A stretch of 12,440 bases of DNA from an uncultured Arcobacter sp. (GTDB lineage: Bacteria; Campylobacterota; Campylobacteria; Campylobacterales; Arcobacteraceae). The stretch lies in assembly GCA_913054415.1 (NCBI GenBank), contig CAJXII010000029.1, positions 1-12,440 on the forward strand, read 5' to 3'. Below the pieces are notes generated by a model, which was not told where the DNA came from, made no database searches, and was given only the letters and a program-made list of their open reading frames with translations. The position numbers were made by a program, and so were the translations under genes. Every line of letters starts with the position of its first letter. Position 1 is the stretch's first letter. Of this stretch, positions 1 to 6,159 are shown piece by piece.

Positions 1-87
1 TTGTAATAATCTATTTTGTTTTGCTATTTTTTCATAACCTTTTTTACTTCTTTTTTCTGCTAATTTTTCTCTAAATTTATTTGCCAT
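1..87 (-). CDS. Unrecognised basic protein, N-terminal 29 codons only
   Basis: Read on the minus strand, an ATG at 87 opens a frame that stays open to the window edge. It gives 29 residues beginning MANKFREKLAEKRSKK and ending KQNRLLQ. A GGGGG tract lies a few bases upstream as Shine-Dalgarno, and a TATAAT lies at 109-114, so a real start is likely. About ten of the 29 residues are Lys or Arg, with no hydrophobic stretch, so the visible part is a basic, probably helical and cytoplasmic segment. I do not recognise the family. The gene is divergent from metK. The rest lies outside the window. Confidence 0.6.
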   Translation of the reverse strand, partial: MANKFREKLAEKRSKKGYEKIAKQNRLLQ

Positions 88-108
88 AATACCCCCTTTT
101 TTATAGAT

Positions 109-114
109 ATTATA
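109..114 (-). promoter_or_regulatory. Likely -10 element for the divergent gene at 1-87
   Basis: The minus strand reads TATAAT here, with an initiation site expected near 102. This leaves a leader of about 15 bases with the G-rich ribosome site before the ATG at 87. No clear -35 is seen, which is common for sigma-70 promoters in Campylobacterota. Confidence 0.5.
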
Positions 115-211
115 GCTAAAATATGCTTTAAACTTGGTTAAGAGTTATTGGTGGATTTAACTACATTTGATGTTGTAAGATACTAAATTTTATAATTTTA
201 ACAGTTTTATT

Positions 212-220
212 TGGTATAAT
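212..220 (+). promoter_or_regulatory. Extended -10 promoter of metK
   Basis: The sequence TGGTATAAT is a perfect extended -10 (TGnTATAAT), preceded by T-rich DNA. Initiation would fall near 227, just before the dyad at 228-247. A second, weaker -10-like TATAAAAT lies at 241-248. The leader would be about 60 bases to the first in-frame ATG (289), or about 140 to the likely true start (367). Confidence 0.65.
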
Positions 221-227
221 ACTTCAC

Positions 228-247
228 TTTTATACAATCGTATAAAA
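228..247 (+). promoter_or_regulatory. Perfect 8-bp dyad in the metK leader
   Basis: TTTTATAC and GTATAAAA flank the four bases AATC, a perfect inverted repeat immediately after the predicted initiation site. It could be an operator or a hairpin at the mRNA 5' end. The all-AT arm also overlaps the second -10-like sequence, so chance similarity in AT-rich DNA is possible. Confidence 0.3.
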
Positions 248-288
248 TACATTACTTTTTTTAAATTTTAATTTCTTAATCTTACAAG

Positions 289-378
289 ATGGAAAACAAA
301 ATGGACAACAAAGGATGGAAAACAACTCCGAATAATTTCGGTGGAAAACAAAGGATGGAAAACAAAATGGAAAACAAA
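289..378 (+). repeat. Six copies of a 12-base start-codon unit (ATGGAAAACAAA)
   Basis: Copies begin at 289, 301 (one change), 315 (last base changed), 341 (GTG in place of ATG), 355 and 367. The gaps between copies are 0, 2, 14, 2 and 0 bases, a mirror-symmetric layout. The 14-base centre carries the small palindrome CCGAA-TAAT-TTCGG at 328-341, which reaches one base into the fourth copy. Copies at 289, 301, 355 and 367 are in the metK frame and each encode MENK or MDNK. The copies at 315 and 341 are out of frame. The repeat surrounds, and probably created, the extra N-terminus of MetK. Confidence 0.85.
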
Positions 379-1578
379 CAACATTACTTATTCACTTCAG
401 AAGTGGTAAGCCCAGGTCACCCAGATAAATGTGCGGATATTATAGCAGATAGTATAGTTGATAAACTAATAATCGGCGATAGCAAGAGTAGGGTAGCTAG
501 TGAGGTATTTGTCGCTGGAAGACATGTAGTAATTGGTGGGGAAGTTACATCTCTAACAAAAATGACAACAGAGGATTATGATAAATTAGTTCATGATGCA
601 TTGGCAAAAATAGGATACAACGGAAATCCTTATTTTACAAGACAAGAGTGTCTTCACCCTGAAGATGTTGAGGTGCAAGTGCTTTTAAACTCTCAATCTC
701 CTGATATAAATCAAGGTGTTGATCAAGAAGATGGAGAAATTGGTGCAGGTGATCAAGGGATAATGTTCGGTTATGCTGATTGTGAGACTGAAAATTTTAT
801 GCCAAGTGCTATTACATATGCAAGAATCTTGATGGAAAAAGTATATCAATATGCTTTGGCTAATCCAGATCAATTAGGTGTTGATATAAAAACACAAGTT
901 ACAGTTGATTATGGATGTAAAGAGAATTTTGAGCAAAGTAAACCACAAAAGATAGATACGATCGTAGTATCAGCTCCTTGTGTAGCTAGTATGAATATAG
1001 ATGAGGTAAGAGAGCTTATTCAAGGTTTAATAGACGATGCTGGATTGCCAAGTGATATGTATGATAAAAATAGTTGTATAATTCATATCAATCCAACTGG
1101 AAAATATGTATCTCATAGCTCTTTACATGATAGTGGATTAACAGGAAGAAAACTAATTGTTGATAGTTTTGGTGGATATGCTCCAATAGGTGGTGGTGCT
1201 CAAAGTAGTAAAGATTATACAAAAGTTGATAGAAGTGGATTATATGCAGCTAGATATATAGCAAAACATATAGTTGCCGCTGGTCTTGCTACAAAATGTG
1301 TAGTTCAAATATCTTATGCTATAGGTGTTGCAAAACCAACTTCAATCGCAGTTGATACTTATGGAACCTATAAATGTAAAAATGATGATGAATTAAGTAA
1401 ATTTGTAGAAGATAATTTTCCACTTACACCAAATTGGATAACTAATAAATTTGGTCTTGATAAACCAAGTAGTGATACATTTTTATATGCCAATGTAGCG
1501 GCTCGTGGACAAGTTGGTCAAAGTGATTATCCATGGGAACAACTAGATCAACTTGAATTATTTAAAAAATTAAGATAA
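367..1578 (+). CDS. metK: S-adenosylmethionine synthase (methionine adenosyltransferase)
   Basis: Cytoplasmic enzyme making S-adenosylmethionine from methionine and ATP. The protein shows the family signatures LFTSEVVSPGHPDKCAD near the start, GAGDQGIMFG (the ATP-binding GAGDQG motif) and GGGAQSSKDYTKVDRSG (the glycine-rich motif with the catalytic lysine region). It closely resembles Campylobacter MetK throughout. The open frame begins at 289 (429 residues), but homologues begin a few residues before YLFTSE. I therefore place the start at the ATG at 367 (403 residues, close to the 400 of C. jejuni), with AAGGA at 351-355 as ribosome site. The ATG at 355, preceded by GGTGG at 340-344, is the alternative. 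The ATG at 289 has no visible Shine-Dalgarno. The preceding residues come from the 12-base repeat. accD follows after 34 bases. Confidence 0.95.
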   Translation: MENKQHYLFTSEVVSPGHPDKCADIIADSIVDKLIIGDSKSRVASEVFVAGRHVVIGGEVTSLTKMTTEDYDKLVHDALAKIGYNGNPYFTRQECLHPEDVEVQVLLNSQSPDINQGVDQEDGEIGAGDQGIMFGYADCETENFMPSAITYARILMEKVYQYALANPDQLGVDIKTQVTVDYGCKENFEQSKPQKIDTIVVSAPCVASMNIDEVRELIQGLIDDAGLPSDMYDKNSCIIHINPTGKYVSHSSLHDSGLTGRKLIVDSFGGYAPIGGGAQSSKDYTKVDRSGLYAARYIAKHIVAAGLATKCVVQISYAIGVAKPTSIAVDTYGTYKCKNDDELSKFVEDNFPLTPNWITNKFGLDKPSSDTFLYANVAARGQVGQSDYPWEQLDQLELFKKLR

Positions 1579-1612
1579 AATACGACTATAGATAATATAA
1601 CTAAGGATATAT

Positions 1613-2491
1613 ATGGCACTAAAAAATTTCTTCAATAAAATAAAAGATGAGATTACACAAAAAGAGAAAGCAGCTGAACAATCTCAAAAGATAGAGCAAA
1701 AAAGTCATTGGATAAAATGTCCAGAGTGTAACTCTATGATGTTTTTTCAAGAGGTAGAAAATCTACATCATGTATGTCCTAAATGTAACTTTCATATGAG
1801 AATTGGCGCAGCTAAAAGGATAGACCTAATCGCAGATGAAGATAGTTTTGAAGAGTTTGACAAAGATTTACATCCTACAGATCCTTTAGAGTTTGTAGAT
1901 AGTAAATCTTATCAAAAAAGATTGGAAGAAGCATTACATAAAACAGGTAAAACATCTTCAATTGTAGCTGGAGAGTGTAAAATAGATGGTATTGCAGTGC
2001 AACTTGTAGTATTTGATTTTGCATTTATGGGTGGAAGTTTAGGATCTGTTGAGGGTGAAAAAATTGTTAGAGCTTGTAATAGAGCTATTGAAAAAAATCA
2101 AGGGGTTATCATAGTAAGTGCTAGTGGTGGAGCTAGAATGCAAGAGAGCACTTTCTCTTTAATGCAAATGGCAAAAACAAGTGCGGCACTTAAAAAATTA
2201 AGCAATGCAAATCTTCCATTTATATCTATCTTAACTGATCCAACTTTTGGTGGAGTTAGTGCATCTTTTGCATTTTTGGGAGATATTATTATGGCAGAGC
2301 CTGGTGCTTTAATAGGGTTTGCAGGTGCTAGAGTTATTAAGCAAACTATTGGAGCAGATCTTCCAGAGGGATTTCAAAAAGCAGAGTTTTTATTGGATCA
2401 TGGAAGTATAGATATGGTTGTTCCAAGAAATAGTATGAAACAAACACTTCACGATCTATTAAAAATGTTTTATAAAGATCAAGCTGCTTAA
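1613..2491 (+). CDS. accD: Acetyl-CoA carboxylase carboxyltransferase subunit beta
   Basis: Beta subunit of the carboxyltransferase that, with AccA, moves CO2 from carboxybiotin on AccB to acetyl-CoA to give malonyl-CoA for fatty-acid synthesis. An N-terminal C4 zinc finger is visible (Cys36-x2-Cys39, Cys55-x2-Cys58). The crotonase-type domain follows, with GGSLGSVEGEKIVRA, VSASGGARMQEST and the EPGALIGFAGARVI segment expected for this subunit. The length of 292 residues is normal. The start is well supported by AAGGA at 1603-1607. The next gene begins 17 bases after the stop, so the genes are probably cotranscribed with metK upstream. Confidence 0.95.
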   Translation: MALKNFFNKIKDEITQKEKAAEQSQKIEQKSHWIKCPECNSMMFFQEVENLHHVCPKCNFHMRIGAAKRIDLIADEDSFEEFDKDLHPTDPLEFVDSKSYQKRLEEALHKTGKTSSIVAGECKIDGIAVQLVVFDFAFMGGSLGSVEGEKIVRACNRAIEKNQGVIIVSASGGARMQESTFSLMQMAKTSAALKKLSNANLPFISILTDPTFGGVSASFAFLGDIIMAEPGALIGFAGARVIKQTIGADLPEGFQKAEFLLDHGSIDMVVPRNSMKQTLHDLLKMFYKDQAA

Positions 2492-2507
2492 AAAGTATCT
2501 TTTAAAA

Positions 2508-3095
2508 GTGATCAATAAACAAATATATGCTTTGTGTGATTTTGAATTGTTACAAAATCACACTTTAAGCTTTGAGCAATATTTAAAAAAAATATCTCAA
2601 TACAATATAGTCTATATACAATATAGAGATAAAATCAACTCTATAAAACAACAAAAAATAAATCTTCTTTTACTCAAATCTCTTACAGATATACCAATTA
2701 TTATCAATGATAATTTAGAACTTCTTGAATATGCTAATGGCTTACATTTAGGACAAGATGATATATCAAAAATCAAAAATCAAATCTTAAAAAATAAAAC
2801 AGATAAATTATTTTTTGAGTTATTGAGAAAAAAATATCCAAATAAGATATTTGGTATCTCTACACACAATGAACTTGAGATTTTAGAAGCAAATAAATTA
2901 GATATTGATTATATAGGACTTGGTGCTTATAGAGATACATCTACAAAAAAAGATATAAGTGGTATTTTAGGGGATAAAATATCATATCTAGCAAAAATAT
3001 CTAAACATCCAGTAGGGGCAATAGGTGGTGTAAAAGTAGATGATGATATAGAACATATCACTTATAATGTAGTAGGTAGTGGTTTATTAGTATGA
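2508..3095 (+). CDS. Thiamine-phosphate synthase / TenI-like protein
   Basis: A TIM-barrel protein of the ThiE/TenI superfamily. ThiE joins the pyrimidine and thiazole phosphates to give thiamine phosphate, while TenI relatives act as thiazole tautomerases. Visible motifs are IQYRDK (Q38, R40, K42; compare QxREK), INDN (67-69), HLGQDD (80-85), GISTH (116-120), GLGAYRDTSTK (137-147, phosphate loop) and AIGGV (171-175). At 195 residues it is shorter than typical ThiE, with an abbreviated C-terminus after IGGV and extra sequence between HLGQDD and GIST. Whether it is an active synthase is therefore uncertain. The start is GTG with no good Shine-Dalgarno, and no upstream ATG is available in frame. 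It overlaps the next gene by four bases (ATGA), suggesting coupling. No other thiamine gene is in the window. Confidence 0.75.
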   Translation: MINKQIYALCDFELLQNHTLSFEQYLKKISQYNIVYIQYRDKINSIKQQKINLLLLKSLTDIPIIINDNLELLEYANGLHLGQDDISKIKNQILKNKTDKLFFELLRKKYPNKIFGISTHNELEILEANKLDIDYIGLGAYRDTSTKKDISGILGDKISYLAKISKHPVGAIGGVKVDDDIEHITYNVVGSGLLV

Positions 3096-3550
3096 CAATA
3101 AATATATACCAAATAGCTAAAAACGACAAAGATTATTTTGAGCCTATAGTAAAAGATTTTATCAAGATGTCTAGTAGATTTGCCAAAGTTCAAATACATA
3201 ATATGTTTACTAAACAGATCTCAAAAGCTCAAACTATAGGTTTAAAAGAGGCACAAGAATCTTATAACAATATCTTTTTACCCAAGCTAGATAGTGGTTA
3301 TAATATCGCTTTGGATGTCTTGGGTAAAAAAGTTGATAGTTTTAAATTTGCTTCATTGTTAAAAGATAAGTCAACTATCAATTTTTTTATAGGTGGTGCA
3401 TTTGGTTTTGATAAAACTTTTTTAGAAAAATGTGATAAGATTATAAGTTTAAGTGATTTAACTTATGCTCATAAGATAGCTAATATTGTGCTTTGTGAAC
3501 AAATTTTTAGAGGACTTTGTATAAATCATAATCATCCTTATCATAAATAA
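3092..3550 (+). CDS. rlmH: 23S rRNA (pseudouridine1915-N3)-methyltransferase
   Basis: SPOUT-class methyltransferase that uses SAM to methylate pseudouridine 1915 in helix 69 of 23S rRNA on the assembled ribosome. The signature features are visible: FFIGGAFGF (98-106, the SAM-binding knot loop), LSDLTYAHKIANIVLCEQIFRG, and the characteristic C-terminal HPYHK ending exactly at residue 152. The length fits the family. The start ATG overlaps the stop of the ThiE-like gene as ATGA, so translation is probably coupled. The position between accD and a dksA-like gene fits the Campylobacterota order. Confidence 0.93.
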   Translation: MTINIYQIAKNDKDYFEPIVKDFIKMSSRFAKVQIHNMFTKQISKAQTIGLKEAQESYNNIFLPKLDSGYNIALDVLGKKVDSFKFASLLKDKSTINFFIGGAFGFDKTFLEKCDKIISLSDLTYAHKIANIVLCEQIFRGLCINHNHPYHK

Positions 3551-3563
3551 AGCTATTTTTAGA

Positions 3564-3569
3564 TAAAAT
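3564..3569 (+). promoter_or_regulatory. Possible -10 element before the dksA-like gene
   Basis: TAAAAT, after the T-rich run CTATTTTTAGA, lies in the 49-base gap between rlmH and the dksA-like gene, which is the largest gap in this block. Initiation near 3576 would leave a leader of about 24 bases. It may be an internal promoter in a longer operon. Confidence 0.35.
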
Positions 3570-3599
3570 ATCAAAAAATTAGAATTGTAGGATGGAATT

Positions 3600-3956
3600 G
3601 TGGCTTCAAAAAAGCAAAAAAATGAATTAAGAAAAACTTTATTAGAGAGAAAAGAACTTCTTGAAAAAAATATTGAGGATGGTAAAGACAATATTTTAAA
3701 GTTAAAAAATTTGGATTGCAAAGATGATATGGATTTTGCAGAGGCAAGTAGTGATAGTTTTACATCTGAACTTTTAGCAGTAAAACAAGCACAGGAGTTG
3801 GAAGAGATAAATGCAGCACTTAAAGCATTGGAAGATGGTGATTATGGAACTTGTTTGATGTGTGATGAGGATATTGCAATAGGTAGGTTAAAAGCTAAGC
3901 CATTTGCTAAATATTGCACATCTTGTAGAGAGATATATGAAAAAAATGAAAATTAA
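3600..3956 (+). CDS. DksA/TraR family zinc-finger transcription factor
   Basis: A 118-residue protein with a coiled-coil N-terminus and a C-terminal C4 zinc finger (Cys85-x2-Cys88, Cys106-x2-Cys109). Family members insert their coiled coil into the RNA polymerase secondary channel and, with ppGpp, adjust rRNA and amino-acid promoters. A D-x-x-D-x-A element (D42, D45, A47) matches the acidic tip motif of DksA. The helices on either side (about 5-38 and 55-80) are rich in Lys, Glu and Leu. The start is GTG, with AGGATGG at 3589-3595 as ribosome site. The ATG at 3592 is out of frame. It is shorter than E. coli DksA (151 residues), as usual in this phylum. Confidence 0.88.
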   Translation: MASKKQKNELRKTLLERKELLEKNIEDGKDNILKLKNLDCKDDMDFAEASSDSFTSELLAVKQAQELEEINAALKALEDGDYGTCLMCDEDIAIGRLKAKPFAKYCTSCREIYEKNEN

Positions 3957-3967
3957 GGATTAGTATC

Positions 3968-4981
3968 ATGGGTATAAAAAATTATATAGTAGCTTCTGTA
4001 ATTTTACTAATAGCTATAGGTGGATATGTTTATAGTGTGGAAGATATTGAATATACATATCAAATATTAAATCATACTTTTACATTTCCAGTTGCAATTT
4101 GGATGATTTTACCTGCTTTTGCATTGTTTATAGCTTCATTACTTCATATGCTTTATTATGGGACAAAAACTTTTTTAGATACTAGAACATTACAAAAAGA
4201 TAGAGAGATTTTAATAGATACTATAGGTGATAAACTTCTATTAAAAGAAACTAAGGATAATTTAAGAAATCCAGAGCTAAAGACACTTGGAGAGATTATT
4301 AATCAGTTAGATATAGGAGTGAGTGATCTTAACTTTACAACATCAAATAAAAAAATAGCAAAAATTGTAGATCAAGTATTACAAATCAATTCTGGAAAAT
4401 ATGTTTCAACAAAAGAGTTAAAATTGCCAAATGAAAATCCTCTTATGATCCAAAATTTAAAAAATAGAGTAGAATTAGATGGTAATTTTGCATTAGAAGT
4501 GGTAAAACAACCATCATCTTATACTCAAGAGATAATAAAACCAGCTTTTATTAAAGTGGTTCAAACTAAATCATTAACAACTATTAAAAAATATTTAGAA
4601 AATATCGATTTTGATATAGATATATTAAAAGAATTGGTTAAAAAAGATAGTCTTGAACATACTGATTTTTCATTGACAAATAGTGAATTGATAAATGTTA
4701 TTAAGCAAGTAGATGTAACAAATGATGATCTTATATATATCGCAAAAGCATATAAACAAACAGCTATTCCAGATAAACTTATTAAACTTTTTGAAGATTT
4801 GATGAGTTCAGATGAAAAATATACTGAGAGTTATTTATATATTTTGGCTCAATATGAGATGATTGATAATATAAGAGAGATATTAGCAAATAGTCAAAAA
4901 AATGAATTTACACTATATAAGATGTTGATTGATTTAAGAGATGCTAATAAACATTATTCACTAGATACCCTTATTAAATAA
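3968..4981 (+). CDS. Two-TM membrane protein of unknown function, Campylobacterota operon type
   Basis: No known catalytic domain is recognised in these 337 residues. Two hydrophobic helices lie near the N-terminus (about 6-23 and 41-64), with a short loop between them that would face the periplasm if both ends are cytoplasmic. A long soluble, Lys/Asp/Leu-rich, mainly helical cytoplasmic part of about 270 residues follows. A good ribosome site (AAGGA, 3955-3959) overlaps the stop of the dksA-like gene. The dus gene follows within a few bases. A conserved membrane protein occupies the same place between dksA-like and dus genes in C. jejuni, as I recall (Cj0124c), so this is probably its orthologue. 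The function remains unknown. Confidence 0.8.
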   Translation: MGIKNYIVASVILLIAIGGYVYSVEDIEYTYQILNHTFTFPVAIWMILPAFALFIASLLHMLYYGTKTFLDTRTLQKDREILIDTIGDKLLLKETKDNLRNPELKTLGEIINQLDIGVSDLNFTTSNKKIAKIVDQVLQINSGKYVSTKELKLPNENPLMIQNLKNRVELDGNFALEVVKQPSSYTQEIIKPAFIKVVQTKSLTTIKKYLENIDFDIDILKELVKKDSLEHTDFSLTNSELINVIKQVDVTNDDLIYIAKAYKQTAIPDKLIKLFEDLMSSDEKYTESYLYILAQYEMIDNIREILANSQKNEFTLYKMLIDLRDANKHYSLDTLIK

Positions 4982-4987
4982 GAGTTG

Positions 4988-5923
4988 ATGATAAAAGAAA
5001 AACTTGACTTTTCCCAACCACTTGTGGTCTTAGCACCACTTGCTGGTTATACTGATCTACCTTTTAGAAGTGTTGTTAAAAAATTTGGAGTTGATCTTAC
5101 TATTAGTGAGATGATTAGCTCAAATGCACTCGCTTATAACAATCCCAAAACAATCAAAATGTTACAAAAATCCAATAATGAAGATCCCTATTTTGTCCAA
5201 ATATCTGGTAATAAGCCTGATATTGTTAGATTGGCTGTTGAAAAACTAAATGAGATAGATGGTATTGATGGTATAGATCTAAATTGTGGATGTCCTGCTC
5301 CAAAAGTTTTCAATCATGGAAGTGGCTCAAATCTTTTAGGAGATTTGCCTAGATTACAAGCTATATTAAAAACTATCAAAAAATATTCAAATAAACAATA
5401 TCTAAGTGCAAAAGTAAGAATTGGTATAGATGAAAAAATCCCTGTTGATATAGCAAAGGCAGTAGAGGATTGTGGTGTTGATCTTATATCTGTGCATGGT
5501 AGGACAAAAAAAGGTGCATATAAAGCTCCTGTTGATTATGATGCTATTAAATCTATGAAAGAGGCTATTGATATACCACTTATAGCTAATGGAGATATCA
5601 AGGATTATCAAAAAGCAAAATGGGTATTAGAACATACAAAAGCAGATGGTGTGATGATAGGTCGTGGAGCTATTGGAAAACCGTGGATATTTTATCAAAT
5701 AGCAACAAACAATGAAACTATCTCTAATGAGTTAAAAAAACAGATTATTTTAGAGCATTTTGATAATATGGTTCAACATTATGATCAATATGGTGTAGTG
5801 ATGTTTAGAAAACATCTGCATACATACTCTAAAGGTTATGATGGTGCTAATGAATTTAGACAATTTGTCAATACGATTACTAATATCGATCAAATGAGAG
5901 AGAAAATTAATAATTTTTTTTAA
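4988..5923 (+). CDS. dusB: tRNA-dihydrouridine synthase, DusB type
   Basis: FMN-dependent TIM-barrel enzyme that reduces uridine to dihydrouridine in the tRNA D-loop, using NADPH. Counting from the TTG at 4985, visible motifs are VVLAPLAGYTDLPFR (substrate and FMN loop), LNCGCPAPKV with catalytic Cys103, AKVRIG, SVHGRT (His171), IANGDI (201-205) and DGVMIGRGAIGKPWIF (FMN phosphate site). The frame is open from TTG 4985, but the ATG at 4988 is the more likely start (311 residues). It sits six bases after the previous stop. This is the last gene of the plus-strand block, and it ends in a T8A8 run that is a poor terminator for this strand. Confidence 0.9.
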   Translation: MIKEKLDFSQPLVVLAPLAGYTDLPFRSVVKKFGVDLTISEMISSNALAYNNPKTIKMLQKSNNEDPYFVQISGNKPDIVRLAVEKLNEIDGIDGIDLNCGCPAPKVFNHGSGSNLLGDLPRLQAILKTIKKYSNKQYLSAKVRIGIDEKIPVDIAKAVEDCGVDLISVHGRTKKGAYKAPVDYDAIKSMKEAIDIPLIANGDIKDYQKAKWVLEHTKADGVMIGRGAIGKPWIFYQIATNNETISNELKKQIILEHFDNMVQHYDQYGVVMFRKHLHTYSKGYDGANEFRQFVNTITNIDQMREKINNFF

Positions 5924-6010
5924 AAAAAATATATATTAAGTCCCTTATTTGTTTTGACTGGAATATTGTCAGATTCAAAGTAATATTCAGATAAATGCGT
6001 GACTTAATAT
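5922..6010 (-). terminator. Probable nested terminator/3' structure of the small toxin mRNA
   Basis: A perfect 10-bp inverted repeat (5933-5942 and 6001-6010, GACTTAATAT arms) encloses a second inverted repeat (5958-5967 and 5982-5990, nine pairs with one bulge). On the minus strand the outer arm is followed within a few bases by eight T (5929-5922). Together they look like a structured 3' end for the message that starts upstream of the 14-codon ORF. The stems are AU-rich, so termination strength is uncertain. Confidence 0.45.
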
Positions 6011-6049
6011 TAAAATAAACTTAATAAGATTTTAGTAAAATTATATGAT

Positions 6050-6094
6050 TTAAATTCTCCAGGACAAGATTATAAGTACGAGTAATACTCTCAT
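6050..6094 (-). CDS. Candidate type I toxin: 14-residue hydrophobic peptide
   Basis: The minus-strand ORF encodes MRVLLVLIILSWRI and ends in TAA. It has a strong AGGAGG Shine-Dalgarno sequence at optimal spacing (6101-6106), far better than most genes here. Residues 3-10 are all aliphatic, flanked by Arg2 and by Ser-Trp-Arg-Ile, as expected for a tiny inner-membrane peptide. In length and composition it resembles the Ibs toxins of E. coli (18-19 residues), though I claim no homology. Its start codon and first codons are complementary to the 5' end of the RNA encoded at 6126-6208, and its ribosome site lies in a hairpin loop. By analogy with IbsC, TisB and AapA it would depolarise or damage the membrane when made in excess. 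It is not in the plus-strand operon and lies between dusB and tRNA-Ser. The function is inferred from architecture only. Confidence 0.65.
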   Translation of the reverse strand: MRVLLVLIILSWRI

Positions 6095-6113
6095 TTTATA
6101 CCTCCTGTATAAA
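6095..6113 (-). promoter_or_regulatory. Hairpin presenting the toxin Shine-Dalgarno in its loop
   Basis: On the minus strand TTTATAC and GTATAAA form a perfect 7-bp stem around the 5-base loop AGGAG, the core of the ribosome site. The start ATG follows the stem directly. Translation control by folding around the ribosome site is typical of type I toxin messages. Confidence 0.65.
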
Positions 6114-6120
6114 CTTTGAA

Positions 6121-6126
6121 TGCATA
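6121..6126 (-). promoter_or_regulatory. Weak candidate -10 for a separate toxin promoter
   Basis: TATGCA follows seven T of the preceding terminator. Initiation would fall near 6114-6115, immediately before the ribosome-site hairpin. No -35 is visible. The alternative is that the toxin is expressed by read-through from the promoter at 6215-6243. Confidence 0.25.
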
Positions 6127-6159
6127 AAAAAAGGCAAGGTTAATTACTCCTTACCTTTT
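6126..6159 (-). terminator. Rho-independent terminator of the antitoxin RNA
   Basis: The minus strand reads AAAAGGTAAGG, a 9-base loop, CCTTGCCTTTT and a run of seven T in total. The stem is 11 bp. Its one non-Watson-Crick position is a U-G wobble when read on the minus strand but a C-A mismatch on the plus strand. Both this and the T-run favour transcription of the minus strand. Confidence 0.8.

Noticed and set aside
327..342. Hairpin CCGAA-TAAT-TTCGG as a riboswitch or terminator in front of metK
   Set aside because: The stem is only five pairs, it lies inside the repeat cluster, and there is no T-run or known SAM-riboswitch core.
685..873. Minus-strand ORF of 62 codons inside metK
   Set aside because: It lies wholly within a strongly conserved gene on the opposite strand, without a ribosome site. 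It is a shadow of AT-rich coding sequence.
3458..3721. Minus-strand ORF of 87 codons across rlmH and the dksA-like gene
   Set aside because: It overlaps two well-supported genes, its Phe/Ser-rich composition is typical of antisense reading of Lys/Glu-rich genes, and no promoter is visible.
5402..5611. Minus-strand ORF of 69 codons inside dusB
   Set aside because: It is antisense to conserved dusB motifs and has no start signals.
6066..6159. A plus-strand cis-antisense RNA opposite the toxin (Sib or IsoA style)
   Set aside because: The only -10-like sequence is TATAAG, and the hairpin read on the plus strand has a C-A mismatch and only four T. A minus-strand RNA is far better supported, though a weak antisense transcript cannot be excluded.
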